Of a DNA stretch of 18,232 bases, positions 8,001-13,937 are shown one piece after another (positions within the stretch are counted from its first letter, which is position 1; every line of letters starts with the position of its first letter). The notes under the pieces were generated by a model. It was not told the DNA's origin and ran no database searches. It was given only the letters and a program-made list of their open reading frames with translations. Where the stretch lies: the NCBI GenBank assembly GCA_002421845.1, contig DISL01000126.1:1-18232 (forward strand), in the 5' to 3' direction. The position numbers and the translations under genes were made by a program. The stretch is from Epsilonproteobacteria bacterium UBA6211 (GTDB taxonomy: Bacteria; Campylobacterota; Campylobacteria; Campylobacterales; Arcobacteraceae).

Positions 8001-8779
8001 TTGAGAGTAGGGTAAAGGAAGAGGTTAATGCAAATCTTCTGAAAGATAAGCTTCTACAGCAACAAACAAGACTAGCTCAAATGGGTGAACTTATAAGTAT
8101 GATTGCACATCAGTGGCGACAACCGTTGGCATCTATAGCTTCTACAGCGATAGGTATTAGATTGAAACTTGAACTTCAAAAATATGATTTCTCAACACAA
8201 GATGGAATTGATAGTTTTGTCAAGTATATTTTTCAACAACTTGATGATATAGAGAAGTTTTCACAAAATTTAACACAAACAATAGATGATTTTAGGAATT
8301 TTTATAAGCCTACGCAAAAAATTAATATGATTTCTATTGAACAAGTAATACTTAAGGCATTGGATATCATTGAGGTTTCTATTGTTAATAATAGTGGAGT
8401 TAAAATAATTAAAGAGTTTCATTCTACAAAAATACTACCTATGATACATAATGAAATGATGCAAGTAGTTTTAAATATTTTGAAAAATTCGGATGATAAT
8501 TTTAAAGAAAAGAATATACAAAATAGAGTAATACGCATAACGACAAGAGATACAAAAACTGGGATAGAATTTGAAATATGGGATAACGGTGGAGGAATAT
8601 TACCTGAACATATGGATAAGATATTTGATCCTTATTTTTCTACTAAAGACGAGAAAAACGGAACTGGACTAGGTCTTTATATGTCACAAGTTATTGTATG
8701 TGAACATCACAAAGGTTCCATAGTTGCTAATAATATCGATGGTGGTGTCTCGTTTAAGGTTACTTTAAATGAATCTTAA
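5048..8779 (+). CDS. Sensor histidine kinase with three periplasmic binding-protein domains
   Basis: Membrane sensor of 1243 residues. Order: signal-peptide-like segment 1-19 (SLKLLLLLLLFFGKLFA); NMT1/THI5-like domain about 22-240 (WKHQFEFAGYYVAKEKGFY); a first SBP_bac_3-like domain about 333-556 (YKPFNF, DVMLNISPTPNR); a second about 579-800 (NWMPYE, CDIWSLAMETPQRREYMDF); one membrane helix about 807-828; PAS about 848-945; a coiled linker; HisKA with H1021 in AHQWRQP; and HATPase with NILKNSDD, DNGGG, FDPYFSTK and GTGLGL. All kinase boxes are intact, so it should autophosphorylate. Translation most likely begins at TTG 5048, seven bases after AAAGGTG, overlapping the previous gene by 8 bases, which points to coupling. 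No transporter genes adjoin, so the binding domains probably sense ligands. Their identity cannot be read from the sequence. Confidence 0.92.
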   Translation: MNSLKLLLLLLLFFGKLFAQENVSIQLLWKHQFEFAGYYVAKEKGFYDDVGINLDIKEIEPNMNVTTEVRENRATFGIGRTGLLVNIENGDNFVLLSSIFQYSPSVLLTLKKSGIAVPQDLRNKKVMISSGSEQDVEFFTAFRNLGIDFLKDTTIQQHSTNINDLIHGNTDAMYAYISNEPFVLKEKGIEYNVLNPKNYGFDFYADLLFTKRTTIDKNPDMVKNFKEATIKGFMYAFNNIDETVDLIYNKYNTQNKTKEALRYEAYELKKMAYYETDILGNITKTKLKRMIDLYKDNNLLKKDLDMDSIVFEYDKHNLYLTQDEQEFLQKKKVLRVHNELNYKPFNFFVSGNPTGYSIDMMNLVAKKLGIEVQYVTGPSWSNFLDKLKNQQIDVMLNISPTPNRMKYFDFTIPYKKYNYIIYSNSTSKIASIDELKGKKVALVKDFAIYEYIKDNYPSIEINEVDSMQDAIRSVSFSQSDATITMQPIAHSVIIEQSIHNVVPTGNVFLNSAEVSQVHLCMATNKKDKVLNNIFNKALQSISYEEIKALEQKWFDNLQINDQKLQFNLNEIDYIKHKNMITLCIDPNWMPYESIQNGQHTGITKEFVDIFEAKIGIPIKLIPTKNWDESLEFARLRKCDIWSLAMETPQRREYMDFTRPYISSPLVIATKHDKLFISDIKEIINTKKLGIVKGYAFNDILRLKYPNNKLVSVSTIQEGLELVSKGELYGFIDSLMTIGYFLRTDYIGELKIAGKFDENWELGVAVRNDDPILVSIFDKVVASVDNQTKEDILTKWTSIVFETTTDYLTTFRWLAVILVLMIVFAYRHYILKRYNMSLKTANIKIKESNAQMQYLIDTMMESILIFKDGECIDCNKSAYVLLGYSSKNDIVGKYIYEFVSLESMGFVEENMQLDMVEPKEITLMSKYGKEIPVLIKCQNFNTKDKNIRIVAIFDLREIKEQSNKLKLAYLEITQKQEELHNLNILLESRVKEEVNANLLKDKLLQQQTRLAQMGELISMIAHQWRQPLASIASTAIGIRLKLELQKYDFSTQDGIDSFVKYIFQQLDDIEKFSQNLTQTIDDFRNFYKPTQKINMISIEQVILKALDIIEVSIVNNSGVKIIKEFHSTKILPMIHNEMMQVVLNILKNSDDNFKEKNIQNRVIRITTRDTKTGIEFEIWDNGGGILPEHMDKIFDPYFSTKDEKNGTGLGLYMSQVIVCEHHKGSIVANNIDGGVSFKVTLNES

Positions 8780-8802
8780 TATTTAAAATAACTTTAAAGT
8801 AA
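8760..8802 (+). terminator. Hairpin around the kinase stop codon, possible weak terminator
   Basis: Perfect 10-base inverted repeat, TTACTTTAAA at 8760-8769 and TTTAAAGTAA at 8793-8802, with the TAA stop (8777-8779) in the loop and TTTT following. It is AT-rich, with a 23-base loop, so termination would be weak; it may instead protect or process the mRNA end. Confidence 0.35.
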
Positions 8803-8836
8803 TTTTAATAATAAATAAGATAGAATTGTTTTCTTC

Positions 8837-8842
8837 TATAAT
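8837..8842 (+). promoter_or_regulatory. Possible -10 element before the PhnD-GGDEF-EAL gene
   Basis: TATAAT 11 bases before the ATG at 8854. If used, transcription would begin almost at the start codon and lose most of the AAGGGG ribosome site (8844-8849). It may therefore be chance in AT-rich DNA. Confidence 0.25.
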
Positions 8843-8853
8843 TAAGGGGCTTG

Positions 8854-11559
8854 ATGAGAAAATTAATTTCTATTTTATGCTTATTTGTTTATTCCTTTTT
8901 ATACGCAAATGAACCTGTAAAAGAGTACAAAATAGGTATATTGTCTTTTACGGACAAAAACCAAACGCTCAAACAATATCAAGAAACTGCAGACTTTTTA
9001 ACTACTTCAATAAGTGGCACAAAATTTACTATTATCCCTATGTTTCATGATGAATTGGACAAAGCCATAGCTAGTCAAAGTATCGACTTTGTTTTTACTA
9101 ATTCAGGTGATTATGTCATGCATCAAAAAAAAGGTGAATTATCTGCAATAGCGACAATAGTAAAAAATGAGCAAGATAACTATATATCCTCTTTTGGTGG
9201 GGTTATGGTTGCTTTAAGTACAAGACAAGATATAAATACAATTAAAGATTTAAAAAACAAAAAAATTGCATCAGCAGGAAATCACTCACTGGGTTCATAT
9301 CAGGCTCAAATAAAAGAGATGATTGATAAAAAAGTCTCCTACGATGAAGAGCAGTTTATTTATACGGGACAGCCTCAAGAACAAGCATTAAGTCTTTTAT
9401 TTGAAGAAAAAGTAGATGTTGCTTTTGTTCGTACCGGTCTTATTGAATCATTGGTTAAGTCCAAGAAATTAGATATTAATAAAATAAAAATCATCAATAA
9501 AAAAACATATGACAATTACCCGTTTGTTGCATCTACGGTATTATATCCGGAGTGGTCATTTTCAGTTTTAAATCATATTGATAATATGACCGTTAAAAAT
9601 GTAAGTTTTGCCTTAATGTCTATCTCTCCTACACAAAGTGCAGCTATAAACGGTGAATATCACGGTTGGAATACTCCACAAAACTACGATGTTGTTAAAG
9701 ATATGCTGTATGCCTTAAAATTACCACCTTATGATAAAAAGCTTGATTTTACACCTAGTGATATAGTGGAAAAATATAGCGATTATGTATCTATAATACT
9801 TATTGTGGTGATGTTAGTTACCTTGTATTTGATTTTTGTTACCATTAGACTTTCTAGAATAAAAAAAGAGTTGGAAATAAATCAAAATAAACTACAATTA
9901 GCAGCTTCGGTATATATAAATAGTCAAAACGGCGTTATGATAACTGATCAAAACGGTATTGTGGAAGAGGTAAATAATGCATTTTGTGAAATTACAGGTT
10001 ATACAAAAGAAGATATTGTAGGTAAAAACGCATCATTACTTAAATCAGGTAAGCATGATAAAGAGTTTTATAAAAAGATGTGGGATGATATTAAAAATCT
10101 AGGCTACCATAAATGTGAAATTTTTAATGCGAAAAAAACAGGTGAGATTTTTCCTTGTATTTTGGGTATTTCCACATTACGTGATGATAAGGGGAAAATA
10201 AAGCATCTAATAGGTATTTTTACGGATATTACCCAACAAAAAAGGTATGAAAATGAGTTGAAGTTTCTTGTTTATCATGATTCTTTGACAAAACTACCTA
10301 ATAGAGAGTTTTTGATGCAACGTCTTGAACAGGTTGTGGCTCAATCTGCTAGAAGAAATCTTAAATTTGCACTTTTGACGTTGGACTTAGACCATTTTAA
10401 AGATATTAATGATAGTTATGGGCATATTATAGGTGATGAAGTATTGCTTGACGTATCAAAAAAACTTAGACATAGGCTAAGGCAAGAAGATAGCGTATTT
10501 AGGTTAGGTGGTGATGAATTTGCTATTTTGTTAGAACATGTCGAAAACTACGAGGATGTGTCTGTTGTAGCTCGTGATATTATGCGAATGGTAAATACTA
10601 GCTACAAAACAAAATCAGGTATAGAGTTACGTATTAATTCAAGTATAGGTATAGCAGTATATCCAAATCACGGTGCGAGTGCAAAACAGATTTTTCAAAA
10701 TTCTGATGCTTCGTTGTATCTTGCAAAAGAAAAAGGTAGAGGGGTATTTGCATATTATAGTGATGAATTGACAATGGCTGCATTAAAAAGGGTAGAGATT
10801 GAGACAAAGCTTAGAAATGCGTTAATAAAAAATGAGCTTCAGTTATATTATCAGCCTCAATATTGTATAAAAACAGATAGAATCATAGGTGCAGAGGCTC
10901 TTATTAGATGGATAAAACCTGACGGTAGTATTATATCACCTACTGAATTTATACCGGTAGCTGAACAGACAGGACTCATTTCTGTTATAGGTGAATGGGT
11001 TATAAATGAGGCTTGCAAACAAGTTAAAATTTGGATTGAAAAAAAGGCAATTAGTGCTGATTTTACGATGGCTATAAATATCTCCGCAAAACAGTTTCAT
11101 AATCAAGATATTAATAAATTAATTAAAACTATTTTAGGTTTTCATTCGGTTGATGCAAAATATTTAGAAGTTGAAATTACGGAAAGCACTCTTGTGGATA
11201 AGGAAGAAGAAACTATAGTTATATTGGAAAACTTAAGAGCTCAAGGTATAAGAGTGGCTTTGGATGATTTCGGTACAGGTTATTCTTCTTTAAGTTATCT
11301 CAAAAAATTCCCTATCGATATGCTCAAAATAGATAAAAGCTTCGTAGATGATATACCTTTTGGTAAGTCTGATATGGAAATAGCTATTACTATTATAAAC
11401 TTGGGTCATACCTTCGGCTTTAGGGTACTAGCTGAAGGTGTGGAAAAAGAAGACCAACTGGAATTTTTGAAAAATCAAGGTTGTGATGCTTTCCAAGGAT
11501 ATCTACGAAGCAAACCTATTCCTGCTAATGAGTTTGAACTCCTTTTAACCAATAATTAG
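8854..11559 (+). CDS. PhnD-like sensor fused to PAS, GGDEF and EAL domains (cyclic-di-GMP turnover)
   Basis: Bifunctional-looking membrane protein of 901 residues. Residues 1-18 form a signal peptide ending LYA. A PhnD-like (phosphonate/phosphite-type) periplasmic binding domain covers about 23-280 (DFVFTNSGDYV, SAGNHSLGSYQAQ). A membrane helix lies at about 311-333, and a PAS domain at about 350-465. The GGDEF domain has its motif at 552-556 and an RQED inhibitory I-site five residues before it. The EAL domain has the catalytic E681 in EALIRW, then NIS, EITES, DDFGTGYSSL, KIDKSFV, EGVE and QGY. Diguanylate cyclase and phosphodiesterase residues thus both look intact. I chose ATG 8854 over TTG 8851 because AAGGGG precedes it. 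It follows the kinase by 74 bases, has no transporter partner, and is likely a ligand sensor controlling cyclic-di-GMP. Confidence 0.93.
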   Translation: MRKLISILCLFVYSFLYANEPVKEYKIGILSFTDKNQTLKQYQETADFLTTSISGTKFTIIPMFHDELDKAIASQSIDFVFTNSGDYVMHQKKGELSAIATIVKNEQDNYISSFGGVMVALSTRQDINTIKDLKNKKIASAGNHSLGSYQAQIKEMIDKKVSYDEEQFIYTGQPQEQALSLLFEEKVDVAFVRTGLIESLVKSKKLDINKIKIINKKTYDNYPFVASTVLYPEWSFSVLNHIDNMTVKNVSFALMSISPTQSAAINGEYHGWNTPQNYDVVKDMLYALKLPPYDKKLDFTPSDIVEKYSDYVSIILIVVMLVTLYLIFVTIRLSRIKKELEINQNKLQLAASVYINSQNGVMITDQNGIVEEVNNAFCEITGYTKEDIVGKNASLLKSGKHDKEFYKKMWDDIKNLGYHKCEIFNAKKTGEIFPCILGISTLRDDKGKIKHLIGIFTDITQQKRYENELKFLVYHDSLTKLPNREFLMQRLEQVVAQSARRNLKFALLTLDLDHFKDINDSYGHIIGDEVLLDVSKKLRHRLRQEDSVFRLGGDEFAILLEHVENYEDVSVVARDIMRMVNTSYKTKSGIELRINSSIGIAVYPNHGASAKQIFQNSDASLYLAKEKGRGVFAYYSDELTMAALKRVEIETKLRNALIKNELQLYYQPQYCIKTDRIIGAEALIRWIKPDGSIISPTEFIPVAEQTGLISVIGEWVINEACKQVKIWIEKKAISADFTMAINISAKQFHNQDINKLIKTILGFHSVDAKYLEVEITESTLVDKEEETIVILENLRAQGIRVALDDFGTGYSSLSYLKKFPIDMLKIDKSFVDDIPFGKSDMEIAITIINLGHTFGFRVLAEGVEKEDQLEFLKNQGCDAFQGYLRSKPIPANEFELLLTNN

Positions 11560-11576
11560 GTACAATTCACCTAATT
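11554..11576 (+). terminator. Hairpin containing the stop codon of the GGDEF-EAL gene
   Basis: AATTAGGT at 11554-11561 pairs perfectly with ACCTAATT at 11569-11576 across a 7-base loop. The TAG stop (11557-11559) lies inside the left arm. No strong T-run follows, so intrinsic termination is uncertain. Confidence 0.4.
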
Positions 11577-11582
11577 TAGTGT

Positions 11583-11649
11583 ATTGGTATATTGGTGTAT
11601 TAAAAAAATCTTACCAATTACTAATAACCAATAACTAATATACCGGTAA
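11583..11649 (+). promoter_or_regulatory. hemL leader with alternative pairing options
   Basis: Two copies of ATTGGT (11583-11588, 11591-11596) face two copies of ACCAAT (11613-11618, 11627-11632), allowing different stems. TTACC at 11611-11615 can also pair with GGTAA at 11645-11649, which overlaps the hemL ribosome site TAAGGA. Part of this comes from the heptamer repeat in the same leader. A regulatory role is speculative. Confidence 0.25.
11614..11641 (+). repeat. Heptamer tandem repeat, 4 units, upstream of hemL
   Basis: Exactly 28 bases that divide into four 7-mers alternating between the CCAATAA and CTAATAA types, ending 16 bases before the hemL start. It is the same family as the other heptamer blocks, with a C in place of an A or T in two units. 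Confidence 0.7.
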
Positions 11650-11657
11650 GGATTTTT

Positions 11658-12941
11658 ATGATAACAAATAGTATTAACGCATACGAAGAAGCAAAACAAG
11701 TAATTCCCGGTGGGGTTGATTCACCTGTTAGGGCATTTAAAGGGGTCGGTGGAACTCCGGTATTTATAGATAGAGGTGAAGGTGCCTATCTTTATGACAT
11801 AGACGGAAATAAATATGTTGATTTTGTACAAAGTTGGGGACCTTTAATATTCGGTCATGCCGACAAAGATATAGAAAATGCAGTTATCCAAACCGCAAAA
11901 AAAGGTCTAAGTTTCGGTGCTCCTACATTGCTTGAGACTGAACTTGCAAACGAAATAGTAGAGATGTTTGACGGTATAGACAAAGTAAGATTTGTAAGTA
12001 GCGGTACGGAAGCTGTAATGAGTGCCATAAGACTTGCACGTGGGGTTACGGGTAGAAATGATATAGTCAAATTTATAGGGTGTTACCATGGACATAGCGA
12101 TAGCTTGTTAGTAAGTGCAGGGAGCGGTTTAGCAACATTTGGAACACCTAGTAGCCCCGGAGTTCCTGCAGATTTGACAAAGCATACGTTACTTTGTGAA
12201 TACAACAATATAGAAAATCTAAGAAGATGTTTTAACGATAGCAAAGATATAGCTTGTGTTATTATCGAACCTATTGCCGGTAATATGGGGCTTGTTCCGG
12301 CTACAAAAGAGTTTTTGGCAGAGATTAGAAAACTGTGTGATGAAAACGGTGCATTATTTATTTTTGATGAAGTTATGAGTGGATTTAGAGCAAGTCTAAC
12401 CGGTGCTTGCGGTGTTGTTGAAGTTAAGCCCGATATTATTACTTTCGGTAAGGTTATAGGTGCAGGTATGCCTGTGGGTGCTTTTGCATCATCTAAAGAG
12501 ATAATGGCTCAACTTAGCCCTGACGGTCCTATATATCAAGCAGGAACGCTAAGCGGTAATCCTGTTGCAATGGCTGCGGGAATTGCGAGTCTTAGAAAAC
12601 TAAAAGCAAATAGCAAAGAAATTTATGAAGATTTATCAAAAAAAGCAAAATATTTGGTAGATGGTTTGAAAACAGAAGCAACAAAAGCTAATATTCCTTT
12701 ACAAGTTGATACTAGAGGTAGTATGTTTGGATTTTTCTTTTGTGAAGATGTACCTACAAATTTTGCCGAAGTGGGTAAATGTGATTTTGCTAGATTTGCT
12801 AAGTTTCATCAAGAGATGCTAAAAGAGGGATATTATTTTGCTTGTAGTCAGTATGAAGCAGGGTTTATGTGTACTGCTATAACATATGAAGATATAGATA
12901 ACTGTATAGAAGCGGCAAGAAGAGTATTTGCAAAACTGTAG
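11658..12941 (+). CDS. hemL: Glutamate-1-semialdehyde 2,1-aminomutase
   Basis: PLP enzyme that converts glutamate-1-semialdehyde to 5-aminolevulinate, the second step of the C5 route to tetrapyrroles; cytoplasmic dimer. The 427 residues match the family's usual length. The N-terminus has IPGGVDSPVRAFKGVGGTP; SSGTEA for phosphate binding is at 114-119; CYHGHSD follows; the PLP-ring aspartate is D237 in DEVMSGFR; and the Schiff-base lysine is K265 in FGKVIGAGMPVGAF, the same number as in E. coli. TLSGNP lies at 297-302. A ribosome site TAAGGA stands five bases before the ATG. hemN, for a later step, lies on the other side of the signalling genes. The last codons and the stop are part of a long hairpin. 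Confidence 0.97.
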   Translation: MITNSINAYEEAKQVIPGGVDSPVRAFKGVGGTPVFIDRGEGAYLYDIDGNKYVDFVQSWGPLIFGHADKDIENAVIQTAKKGLSFGAPTLLETELANEIVEMFDGIDKVRFVSSGTEAVMSAIRLARGVTGRNDIVKFIGCYHGHSDSLLVSAGSGLATFGTPSSPGVPADLTKHTLLCEYNNIENLRRCFNDSKDIACVIIEPIAGNMGLVPATKEFLAEIRKLCDENGALFIFDEVMSGFRASLTGACGVVEVKPDIITFGKVIGAGMPVGAFASSKEIMAQLSPDGPIYQAGTLSGNPVAMAAGIASLRKLKANSKEIYEDLSKKAKYLVDGLKTEATKANIPLQVDTRGSMFGFFFCEDVPTNFAEVGKCDFARFAKFHQEMLKEGYYFACSQYEAGFMCTAITYEDIDNCIEAARRVFAKL

Positions 12942-12956
12942 TTTTGAAAATACTCT
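12921..12956 (+). terminator. Long hairpin with the hemL stop codon at its loop
   Basis: Arms 12921-12936 and 12941-12956 pair over 16 positions with one mismatch (AGAGTATTTGCAAAAC against GTTTTGAAAATACTCT), with loop TGTA. The TAG stop (12939-12941) begins in the loop. Only a short TT follows, so it may act as an mRNA-end stabiliser more than a classical terminator. Confidence 0.5.
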
Positions 12957-12970
12957 TTAAACTCATAACG

Positions 12971-12991
12971 AATAATTAATAACTAACAATT
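12971..12991 (+). repeat. Heptamer tandem repeat, 3 units, downstream of hemL
   Basis: Three 7-base units related to AATAACT (a rotation of AACTAAT). It forms the left arm of an inverted pair with the block at 13040-13074; 16 of 18 aligned positions match. Confidence 0.6.
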
Positions 12992-13039
12992 TAGGTGTCG
13001 CTAAAGCAACATTTAATAAAAACTGTGACGAAGTCACTC
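12992..13039. repeat. Core with two mini-hairpins between inverted heptamer blocks
   Basis: Two small stems lie between the inverted heptamer arms. At 12996-13011, TGTCGC and GCAACA pair around TAAA with one mismatch. At 13025-13037, GTGAC and GTCAC pair perfectly around GAA. A C-GAA-G triloop is an unusually stable DNA hairpin type. The whole 12971-13074 element resembles REP or MITE-like intergenic repeats, but no second copy is present here. Confidence 0.45.
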
Positions 13040-13074
13040 AATAGTTATTAGCTATTAGTTGTTAATTATTAATT
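13040..13074 (-). repeat. Heptamer tandem repeat, 5 units, before the AtpZ-like gene
   Basis: On the minus strand these 35 bases divide exactly into five 7-mers, including AACTAAT and AGCTAAT. It is the longest block in the window and ends 16 bases before the AtpZ-like ATG, the same distance as the block before hemL. Confidence 0.7.
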
Positions 13075-13090
13075 AAGAAGGGTTTTTTTT

Positions 13091-13405
13091 ATGGAAGAAA
13101 AAATTAAAAACGAAGTACCGAAGCATAGACCTAAACTTGAAGCGTTAGACCATATGTCTTTGGGTATTTCTATAGTTGCGGCTATTCTCATAGGTGTAGC
13201 AATAGGGTGGGGACTAAAAGCTCTTACCGGATGGGGTTGGATGTTATGGCTTGGTGTATTTTGGGGAGTTGCCGGAGCAGGACTAAATATCCAAAAAGCT
13301 TACAAACGCGCTCAAAAAGAGTTTGAAGGGCTTGAAAACGACCCAAGATATGCTCACCGTGCAAAATACGGTGATAAAGGTAAAGATGAAGATGACGACG
13401 ATTAA
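13091..13405 (+). CDS. AtpZ/AtpI-family small membrane protein
   Basis: Small inner-membrane protein of 104 residues with the two-helix pattern of the AtpZ/AtpI (ATPase_gene1) family, members of which are linked to F-type ATP synthase assembly or Mg/Ca transport. Helix one is about 25-45 (SLGISIVAAILIGVAIGWGL) and helix two about 49-67 (WMLWLGVFWGVAGAGLN); both are glycine-rich. The N- and C-terminal tails are charged, the last ending KDEDDDD. AAGAAGG stands before the ATG. No atp operon genes are nearby; hemL lies upstream. Its end overlaps the start of the next gene by about 20 bases, implying co-translation. The family assignment rests on pattern and length, and the precise role is not evident. 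Confidence 0.75.
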   Translation: MEEKIKNEVPKHRPKLEALDHMSLGISIVAAILIGVAIGWGLKALTGWGWMLWLGVFWGVAGAGLNIQKAYKRAQKEFEGLENDPRYAHRAKYGDKGKDEDDDD

Positions 13406-13922
13406 AAAATTTGCACTAATTTTTTTAGTTGTTGACATTGCTATAATTATTGTGGGCTTACTTTTCGGCGGTGAGAATTTTATCTTCAATTCTCAAGTTG
13501 CCGTTTTTTGTTCTATGTTTATAGTTCTTGGTACGTTTCTTGGATACTATAGAACCGTAAAAGCAAGAGCTGAAATTTTGACTGAACAAATAAATGAAAG
13601 AGATACTATTGACAAAATAGACGACCCGTATGATTTGTACGACGAAGATTTTAAGATAAACGAACAAGAAGATTTTACTTCTGAAGAGATAAAAAATATT
13701 ATAAATGAAGAAAAAAGTAGATCAAAAGGTAGTTCTATAAAAAATACATTGTCTTCATTATCGGGGTTTGCTTCTATTTATAGAATTGCAGGGTATGCTT
13801 TGCTTGTTATAGGGTTTTTCTTTCTTAGAAACAATGAGATATTAAATATTTACGGTTTTTTAGTAGGAGTAAGTATAGTTCCAATCGGAACTTTACTGTT
13901 TCAGCTAAACCTTAAGCACTAA
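13386..13922 (+). CDS. Unrecognised four-helix membrane protein
   Basis: I do not recognise this 178-residue protein. Two hydrophobic segments lie near the N-terminus (about 8-28, FALIFLVVDIAIIIVGLLFGG, and 37-56) and two near the C-terminus (about 130-147, IAGYALLVIGFFFL, and 153-173). A charged, strongly acidic loop separates them (DKIDDPYDLYDEDFKINEQED). The frame is open from an ATG at 13323, but that start would lie deep inside the AtpZ-like gene. I prefer ATG 13386 (or 13392), where AAAGGT precedes and the protein begins just before its first helix. The 20-base overlap suggests a shared function with the AtpZ-like protein. Its stop codon falls in a heptamer repeat. Confidence 0.7.
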   Translation: MKMTTIKKFALIFLVVDIAIIIVGLLFGGENFIFNSQVAVFCSMFIVLGTFLGYYRTVKARAEILTEQINERDTIDKIDDPYDLYDEDFKINEQEDFTSEEIKNIINEEKSRSKGSSIKNTLSSLSGFASIYRIAGYALLVIGFFFLRNNEILNIYGFLVGVSIVPIGTLLFQLNLKH

Positions 13923-13937
13923 TCGCTAATCACTTAA
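13917..13937 (+). repeat. Heptamer repeat, 3 units, spanning two convergent stop codons
   Basis: Three 7-base units (CACTAAT CGCTAAT, then a diverged CACTTAA). The TAA of the plus-strand membrane protein (13920-13922) and the TGA of the minus-strand gene (13930-13932) both come from this block. Only 7 bases separate the two genes. Confidence 0.55.

Noticed and set aside
5048..11559. ABC transporter operon suggested by NMT1, SBP_bac_3 and PhnD domains
   Set aside because: No permease or ATPase is present and every binding domain is fused to a signalling output, so a sensory role fits better.
12971..13074. CRISPR array or tRNA in the hemL downstream gap
   Set aside because: Units are only 7 bases with no spacers, no cas genes are near, and no cloverleaf can be drawn.
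13323..13385. Longer start for the four-helix membrane protein
   Set aside because: It would overlap the AtpZ-like gene by 83 bases, and the added residues look like out-of-frame translation of that gene.
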